Made by a program: the position numbers and the translations under genes. The notes under the pieces were generated by a model. That model had not been told where the DNA came from and did not search any database. It saw nothing but the letters and a program-made list of their open reading frames with translations. Below, one piece after another: positions 13,957 through 18,747 of a stretch of DNA of 18,747 nt. Position 1 is the stretch's first letter; each line of letters starts with the position of its first letter. Source of the stretch: JBBILG01 sp037445085 (lineage in GTDB: Bacteria; Pseudomonadota; Gammaproteobacteria; Burkholderiales; Methylophilaceae). The DNA is taken from positions 1 through 18,747 of the forward strand of contig JBBILG010000031.1 of NCBI GenBank assembly GCA_037445085.1. Reading direction: 5' to 3'.

Positions 13957-15333
13957 CTAAATCGTTCTTGAGTACCTCGGCTTGTCCGCCGTCTGCTGGT
14001 GCAGGTAAGCGTCGAAGGCCATGGCGATGTTGCGCAGGAACACGCGCCCATCTTCCGTGACGCGCACCCGGTCTGGCTCCAGCACGACCAGACCGTCGTC
14101 CTGCATTGCCCCGAGTTCTTCCAGGGCCGGTGCGAAATGGCGGTCGAAATCGATGTTCCAGGCCGCCGCGAACGCCGCCTTGTCCAGCTCCAGGTCGCAC
14201 ATGATGCGGGTGATGGCATCACGGCGCAGCCTGTCCTCCTGCGTGATGCACAGGCCGCGCTCCACCGGCAGCCGGCCGGCTTCGACCAGGGCACGGTATT
14301 CCGACAGCACCTTGACGTTCTGTGCGTAGACTTCTTCGGTCTGCGAGATGGCCGAGGCGCCGAAGGCGAGGATGTCGCAATCCTTGTGCGTGGTGTAGCC
14401 CTGGAAGTTGCGGTACAGGGTCTTGGCACGCTGCGCCTTGACCAGCTCATCGTCGGGGCGGGCGAAATGATCCATGCCGATGTAGACGTAGCCGGCGGCA
14501 GTGAGTTTTTCCAGGGTGAGCTTCTGCAGCGCCAGGCGCGCGTCGGTCTGCGGCAGGGACTCTTCCCGGATCAGCTTCTGGTGCTTCTTCATCCACGGCA
14601 CGTGCGCGTAGTTGAACACGGCGAAGCGGTCCGGCGCCATGCCGATCACCTTGTCCAGGGTCTGCTCGAAGCTGGACGGCGTCTGCTGCGGCAGGCCGAT
14701 CATGAGATCGAAGTTGACGCTGGCGTAGCCTTCCTCGCGCACCCAGTCATACACCTCGCGAACGAGGCCCTCGGGCTGCACGCGGTTGACGGCGTGCTGC
14801 ACCCGGTCGTCGAGGTCCTGCACGCCCAGGCTGACGCGGTTGAAACCGGATTCACGCAATGCACGCACGTGCTCGCGGGTGAGTTCGCGCGGGTCCATCT
14901 CGCAACCGGCCTCGGCATCCGAGGCGATTGGGAAACGGCCGGCGAGATGCGCATACAGGCGGCGCAGGTCGTCCGGCTTGAGGTAGGTCGGCGTGCCGCC
15001 ACCCCAGTGCAACTGGCGCACCTTGCGCGCACCCTCGGCCAGGGCCGCCACACGGTCGATTTCCCGGAACAGCACTTCCAGGTAGGCCGCGGCCTTGCCG
15101 TAGTCCCGGGTGGCGATCATGTTGCAGCCGCAGTAATAGCACAGCGTGTCGCAGAACGGGATATGGACGTAGAGCGAGAGGTCGCGTCCACTGCCCTGGC
15201 CCGCGCGCAGTTCCTCCCACGTGAAACCCGGTCCGTCGTCCGTCACCTCANNNNNNNNNNGCGCGGTCGGATAGGAAGTGTAGCGCGGCCCGGCCTTGCA
15301 GTACTTGTACAGCAGTTCGGCGGAAAATTCCAT
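13957..15333 (-). CDS. hemN: Oxygen-independent coproporphyrinogen III oxidase (internal assembly gap)
   Basis: HemN is a radical SAM enzyme that decarboxylates coproporphyrinogen III to protoporphyrinogen IX without oxygen, in heme synthesis. About 458 residues are read, with ten N (15251-15260) falling just after GPRYTSYPTA (about 15-24). Comparison with the family suggests the gap length is about right, because the frame stays open and SLYVHIPF follows at the expected distance. The radical SAM cluster motif is C61, C65, C68 in PFCDTLCYYCGCN; HWGGGTPTYL, EMDPRELT and NRVSLGVQD follow, and the C-terminal half has YVYIGMDHFARPDDEL and the winged-helix-like end. I start at 15333 (MEFSAELL); ATG 15342 adds three residues. 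It diverges from the algC-type gene. Confidence 0.95.
   Translation of the reverse strand: MEFSAELLYKYCKAGPRYTSYPTAXXXXEVTDDGPGFTWEELRAGQGSGRDLSLYVHIPFCDTLCYYCGCNMIATRDYGKAAAYLEVLFREIDRVAALAEGARKVRQLHWGGGTPTYLKPDDLRRLYAHLAGRFPIASDAEAGCEMDPRELTREHVRALRESGFNRVSLGVQDLDDRVQHAVNRVQPEGLVREVYDWVREEGYASVNFDLMIGLPQQTPSSFEQTLDKVIGMAPDRFAVFNYAHVPWMKKHQKLIREESLPQTDARLALQKLTLEKLTAAGYVYIGMDHFARPDDELVKAQRAKTLYRNFQGYTTHKDCDILAFGASAISQTEEVYAQNVKVLSEYRALVEAGRLPVERGLCITQEDRLRRDAITRIMCDLELDKAAFAAAWNIDFDRHFAPALEELGAMQDDGLVVLEPDRVRVTEDGRVFLRNIAMAFDAYLHQQTADKPRYSRTI
15251..15260. other. Assembly gap in hemN (10 N)
   Basis: Ten undetermined bases. They fall in the poorly conserved residues between the RYTSYPTA motif and the radical SAM domain, so no catalytic residue is lost. 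Confidence 0.99.
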
Positions 15334-15340
15334 GATCGGC

Positions 15341-15348
15341 ATTATACT
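15341..15348. promoter_or_regulatory. Overlapping divergent -10 boxes between hemN and algC
   Basis: ATTATACT reads as TATAAT on the minus strand (15346-15341, toward hemN) and as TATACT on the + strand (15343-15348, toward the mutase gene). Neither has a good -35 at 16-18 bases. The hemN box ends only 8 bases before the ATG at 15333, so that transcript would be nearly leaderless if the box is used. Confidence 0.3.
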
Positions 15349-15386
15349 CTGCCCTTCAGCTCCGAAATCGGATTCCCGCACCGCCC

Positions 15387-16760
15387 ATGCAGCCACCACA
15401 GGAAATTTTCAAGGCCTACGATATCCGCGGCATCGTCGGCACAACGCTTACTCCCGCCATCGTCGAAACCCTGGGCCAGACCATCGGCTCGGAGGCCGCG
15501 GAGCGCCGGCAGCCGCGCATCGACGCGATGGCCGGCTTTCCGGGCCGGAACTGGCCACCGCGCTCATCCGCGGCATCCGCAGGTCGGGCACCCATGTCGT
15601 TGACATCGGCATGGTCGCCACCCCCATGCTCTATTTCGCCACCCACCATCTCGGCACCCACAGCGGGGTCATGGTGACCGGCAGCCACAACCCGCCTGAC
15701 CACAACGGGCTGAAGATGGTGCTGGGCGGCGAAACCTTGTCCGGCGACGCCATCCAGGGATTGCGCCAGCGCATCGAACTGGGCGATTTGTTCGAAGGGC
15801 AAGGCGGTCATGAGAAGCAGGNNNNNNNNNNTCGCCGCCGCCTACCTCGACCGCATCGCCGGCGACGTGAAGCTGGCACGCCCCATGAAAATCGCCGTGG
15901 ATGCCGGCAACGGCGTGGCCGGCGCGTATGCCGGCCGCCTGTTTGGCACCCTGGGCTGCGAGGTCGAGGAATTGTATTGCGAAGTCGACGGGCATTTCCC
16001 GCACCATCATCCCGACCCCTCGGTGCCGGAGAACCTCGCCGACCTCATCGCCGCAGTCAGGGATGGCGAAGCCGAACTCGGCCTCGCCTTCGACGGCGAC
16101 GGCGACCGCTTGGGCGTGGTCACCCGGGACGGCCACATCATCTACCCCGACCGCCAGCTCATGCTGTTCGCCGCAGACCTGCTGGCGCGCCGGCCCGGCT
16201 CCAGCGTGATCTACGACGTCAAGTGCACGCGCCATCTGGACGGCTGGATCCGCCGCCACGGCGGTATCCCGTCGTTATGGAAGACCGGCCACTCGCTGAT
16301 GAAGGCCAGGATGCGCGAGACCGGCGCCCTGCTGGCCGGTGAGATGAGCGGGCACATCTTTATCAAGGAGCGCTGGTACGGCTTCGATGACGGCCTCTAC
16401 GCCGGCGCGCGCCTGCTGGAAATCCTGAGCCGCAGCGGCGATCCGTCGGCGGTGCTCGATGCCCTGCCCGACAGCGTCAGCACCCCGGAAATGCACATCC
16501 CCATGCGCGAGGGCGAGCCGCACGCCCTCATTGCCCGGCTGGAAAAAGAAGCCCGCTTCGACGGCGCGCAGCGCGTCATCACCATCGACGGCCTGCGCGT
16601 GGAATACGCCGAAGGCTTCGGCCTGATGCGTGCATCCAACACCACCCCGGTCATCGTGCTGCGCTTCGAGGCGGACCATGCCGAGGCGCTCGAACGCATC
16701 CAGGAACGGTTCCGCCGCATCCTCCTGGCCGCCGCCCCGGAGGCCAGGCTGCCGTTCTGA
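15387..16760 (+). CDS. algC: Phosphomannomutase/phosphoglucomutase, AlgC type, frame disrupted
   Basis: This alpha-D-phosphohexomutase interconverts mannose or glucose 6- and 1-phosphates for polysaccharide and LPS precursors. It begins MQPPQEIFKAYDIRGIVG, but near 15521-15527 the family sequence jumps to another frame (DGRLSGPELATALIRG). Inserting seven bases there would rebuild the expected I-A-V-G-R-D-G-R, so a 7-base deletion is likely. The second frame carries the phosphoserine loop VMVTGSHNPPD and runs to ten N (15822-15831); beyond them the first frame resumes with AAYLDRIAGDV, AFDGDGDRLGVV (metal loop), GEMSGHIFIKERWYG and MRASNTTPVIVLRFE. All four domains are otherwise present. Whether the gene is broken in the organism or only in the assembly cannot be told here. 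Confidence 0.88.
15822..15831. other. Assembly gap in the algC-type gene (10 N)
   Basis: Ten undetermined bases. The coding frames on the two sides do not join across ten bases; a gap one base shorter, or differing from that by multiples of three, would join them. The N run is therefore probably a placeholder rather than a measured length. Confidence 0.99.
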
Positions 16761-16834
16761 GCCGCATGCCGGGCGCCGCCGAAATCGCCAGTCGCGCACC
16801 TCACGTCGCCCGACGACAGGCGGATCAAGGAATA

Positions 16835-18466
16835 TCAGGTTATCACCGTCGGTCGATCGCGGCCGGTGCGCTGGCGCAACTGCGAGACCTCCGCCGCGAT
16901 GGCGATGAGCTCCGCCAAGGCCTCCTGCGCGTCGAGATGGTGCCTCGCGGCATCCGGCTCGAAGGCTTCCAGGTAGATGCGCAGCGTCGCCCCTTCGGTG
17001 CCGGTGCCGGACAGGCGGAACACGATGCGCGAGCCGTCGACAAAACCGATGCGCACCCCCTGGCCGGTGCTGACGCTGCCGTCCACCGGATCGGTATAGC
17101 TGAAATCGTCGCAGAACAGCACCGGATGGCGGCCCAGCCGCCTGCCCTGCAGCTCGGCGAAACTGGCGTGCAGGTGCCGCATCAGGCCGCTCGCGACATC
17201 TGGCGGGAGATTCTCGTAGTCATGGCGCGAATAGACGTTGCGGCCGAATCTCGCCCAGTGCTCGCGCACGACATCCTCCACCGACTGGCGACGCACGGCG
17301 AGGATGTTAAGCCAGAACAGCACCGCCCACAGGCCGTCCTTTTCGCGCACGTGATCGGAGCCGGTGCCGAAGCTCTCCTCGCCGCACAGGGTGACCTTGC
17401 CCGCGTCCATGAGATTGCCGAAAAATTTCCAGCCGGTCGGCGTTTCGTAACAGGGGATACCCAGCGCCTGTGCCACGCGATCGGCCGCCGCGCTGGTCGG
17501 CATGGAACGGGCGATGCCGGCCAATCCCCTGCGGTAGCCCGGCACCAGCGTAGCGTTGGCGGCCAGCACTGCCAGGCTGTCGGACGGCGTGACAAAGAAG
17601 CGCCTGCCCAGGATCATGTTGCGGTCGCCGTCGCCGTCGGAGGCGGCGCCGAAATCCGGAGCGCCCGCACCGTACAGGATGTCCACCAGTTCGTGCGCGT
17701 AGGTGAGGTTGGGGTCGGGATGGCCTTGGCCGAAATCCGGCAGCGGCACGGCATTCATCACGCTGCCGGCAGAGGCACCCAGCCGGCGCTCGAGAATTTC
17801 CCTGGCGTAGGGACCGGTCACCGCGTGCATGGCATCGAACCGGATACGGAAACCGCCAGCCAGCAGATGGCGGATGGCGGCGAAATCGAACAGTGAAGCC
17901 ATGAGATCGGCATAATCCGCCACTGGATCGATCACCTCGACCGCCATGTTGCCCAGCCTGCTGGTGTCCAGCACATCCAGCGCCACATCCTGCGCCTCCA
18001 GCAGGCGGTATTCGGTAATCTGCCGGCTCTTGGCAAAAATGGCCTCGGTCACCTTTTCCGGCGCCGGCCCCCCGTTGGCGATGTTGTACTTGATGCCAAA
18101 ATCGCCGTCCGGCCCGCCCGGGTTGTGGCTGGCGGAGAGGATGATGCCGCCGAAGGTGCGATGCTTGCGGATCACGCAGGAGGCTGCCGGGGTGGAAAGG
18201 ATGCCGCCCCGCCCCACCAGCACCTTGCCGAAGCCATTGGCAGCAGCCATTTTCAGGATGATCTGGATGGCCTCGCGGTTGTAGTGGCGGCCATCCCCGC
18301 CCAGCACCAAGACGGCGCCCTGCGGCGCGTTGATGCTGTCGAAGATGGACTGCACGAAATTTTCCAGGTAATGCGGCTGCCGGAACACCTGCACCCGCTT
18401 GCGCAGGCCGGAAGTGCCGGGTTTCTGGTCACTGAACGGCTTGGTCGGAATGGTGTGGGTGCTCAT
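16835..18466 (-). CDS. pgm: Alpha-D-glucose phosphoglucomutase, PGM1-like
   Basis: The enzyme interconverts glucose 1-phosphate and glucose 6-phosphate, linking glycolysis to glycogen and nucleotide sugars. The 543 residues look strikingly like eukaryotic PGM1: KPGTSGLRKRVQVF (15-28), phosphoserine S113 in LSASHNPGGPDGDFG, GGPAPEKVTE, metal loop DGDGDRN (277-283), GFARSMPTS-like ARSMPTSAAADRVA, YETPTGWKFFGNLMD, CGEESFGTGSDH, the phosphate-binding FRLSGTGTEGAT and the end RPTVIT. The ATG at 18466 follows AAGGGATCGCAC, a good ribosome binding site; the frame upstream of it is not conserved. It converges with the AlgC-type mutase gene, 74 bases away, and may cover its glucose activity. An extended -10 box lies upstream. 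Confidence 0.97.
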   Translation of the reverse strand: MSTHTIPTKPFSDQKPGTSGLRKRVQVFRQPHYLENFVQSIFDSINAPQGAVLVLGGDGRHYNREAIQIILKMAAANGFGKVLVGRGGILSTPAASCVIRKHRTFGGIILSASHNPGGPDGDFGIKYNIANGGPAPEKVTEAIFAKSRQITEYRLLEAQDVALDVLDTSRLGNMAVEVIDPVADYADLMASLFDFAAIRHLLAGGFRIRFDAMHAVTGPYAREILERRLGASAGSVMNAVPLPDFGQGHPDPNLTYAHELVDILYGAGAPDFGAASDGDGDRNMILGRRFFVTPSDSLAVLAANATLVPGYRRGLAGIARSMPTSAAADRVAQALGIPCYETPTGWKFFGNLMDAGKVTLCGEESFGTGSDHVREKDGLWAVLFWLNILAVRRQSVEDVVREHWARFGRNVYSRHDYENLPPDVASGLMRHLHASFAELQGRRLGRHPVLFCDDFSYTDPVDGSVSTGQGVRIGFVDGSRIVFRLSGTGTEGATLRIYLEAFEPDAARHHLDAQEALAELIAIAAEVSQLRQRTGRDRPTVIT

Positions 18467-18502
18467 GTGCGATCCCTTGGCGCTGTCTGGTTTTCCCGGC
18501 CC

Positions 18503-18511
18503 ATGATACCA
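18503..18511 (-). promoter_or_regulatory. Putative extended -10 promoter of pgm
   Basis: On the minus strand TGGTATCAT (18511-18503) matches the extended -10 pattern TGnTATAAT with one mismatch, 37-45 bases before the pgm ATG. The -35 position holds only TGCAGG. Confidence 0.4.
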
Positions 18512-18547
18512 CCGCCGCCCGGCCTCCTGCACTCGCCTTGCTCCGGG

Positions 18548-18576
18548 TTGACAGTCACTGAAATTGCCGGGATAAT
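18548..18576 (+). promoter_or_regulatory. Sigma-70 promoter of tRNA-Lys
   Basis: TTGACA (18548-18553) is a perfect -35 and GATAAT (18571-18576) a five-of-six -10, with the ideal 17-base spacer. The GCGCGCC that follows is the GC-rich discriminator typical of stable RNA promoters under stringent control. Transcription should start near 18583, a few bases before the mature tRNA. Confidence 0.8.
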
Positions 18577-18589
18577 GCGCGCCTTCTCG

Positions 18590-18665
18590 GGGGCATTAGC
18601 TCAGTTGGTAGAGCAGCGGACTCTTAATCCGTTTGTCGTAGGTTCGACCCCTACATGCCCCACCA
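18590..18665 (+). tRNA. tRNA-Lys (anticodon CUU)
   Basis: The 76 bases fold as a complete cloverleaf. Acceptor stem GGGGCAT pairs with ATGCCCC, the D arm is GCTCAGTTGGTAGAGC, the anticodon stem GCGGA/TCCGT (one G-U pair) closes the loop CTCTTAA with anticodon CTT, and the T arm contains GGTTCGACCCC. The discriminator base is A and CCA is encoded (18663-18665). It reads AAG lysine codons. The gene appears to stand alone; no second tRNA follows in the window. Confidence 0.97.
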
Positions 18666-18732
18666 GCACCCCATGCGGCTCGCAGCGATGCGGGCCGGTT
18701 TCATCCCAGATTATCCATTAGGTCCAAAGCAC

Positions 18733-18747
18733 GGCTGTAGGAGCGGC
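18733..18747 (+). repeat. Possible start of a REP-like repeat at the window edge
   Basis: GGCTGTAGGAGCGGC at the very end matches the opening of a common palindromic intergenic repeat type (GTAGGAGCGGC...GCCGC). The matching arm would lie outside the window, so the element cannot be confirmed here. Confidence 0.35.

Noticed and set aside
13999..15603. A 534-codon open frame on the + strand opposite hemN
   Set aside because: It runs through the N gap and over the start of the algC-type gene in the wrong frame; the minus strand carries hemN with its radical SAM motif.
16761..16834. Bidirectional terminator between algC and pgm
   Set aside because: No stem with a following T tract is visible in the 74-base convergent spacer.

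Overview
The window is a GC-rich stretch of bacterial chromosome, most likely from a betaproteobacterium. That assignment is inference, based on the leftward order pyrG-kdsA-eno-ftsB, the nrdR-ribD pair, a class I fumarase, and FtsB and IscX proteins that read as proteobacterial. Three N runs (3054-3074, 15251-15260, 15822-15831) show a scaffolded draft, probably a metagenome or short-read assembly. Reading frames next to them should be treated with care. I see no phage, transposase, CRISPR array or toxin-antitoxin module.

Layout. At 2-436 is the tail of a CDP-alcohol phosphatidyltransferase gene on the + strand. It meets ftsB tail to tail with a 4-base overlap. From 433 to 4719 the minus strand carries the block pyrG, (gap), kdsA, eno, ftsB: CTP synthesis, KDO precursor synthesis, glycolysis and division. 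From 4802 to 6516 a FucA-type class II aldolase and mtnA overlap by ATGA on the minus strand. The pair fits the oxygen-independent salvage of 5-methylthioadenosine or 5-deoxyadenosine. An AT-rich, dyad-rich leader (6517-6687) lies upstream. From 6688 to 10490 the minus strand carries glyA, nrdR, ribD and a TatD-family hydrolase gene.

A 376-base divergent intergenic region (10491-10866) separates glyA from the rightward genes. It holds a promoter-like pair, a hairpin-rich stretch and a strong intrinsic terminator on the + strand, which together suggest an unannotated small RNA. Beyond it an extended -10 promoter serves the fumarase gene. The + strand then carries fumarase, an Old Yellow Enzyme-family oxidoreductase (overlapping by ATGA) and iscX. 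After iscX come an 88-base inverted-repeat element and a stretch without genes.

hemN (minus) and an algC-type phosphomannomutase/phosphoglucomutase (+) diverge from about 15334-15386. The algC reading frame is broken by what looks like a 7-base deletion, and a gap lies further in. A second phosphoglucomutase, resembling eukaryotic PGM1, converges on it from the minus strand. tRNA-Lys(CUU), with a near-consensus promoter, lies beyond it, and the window ends in what looks like the first bases of a dispersed repeat.

Taken together the genes are mostly housekeeping. Oxygen-labile or oxygen-independent enzymes recur (HemN, the [4Fe-4S] fumarase, the MtnA-aldolase pair), which would suit a facultative or microaerobic organism. 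I do not see an obviously new multi-gene system. The best leads are the candidate small RNA before the fumarase gene, the alternative-stem leader of mtnA, the fumarase-OYE-iscX operon and the frameshifted mutase.
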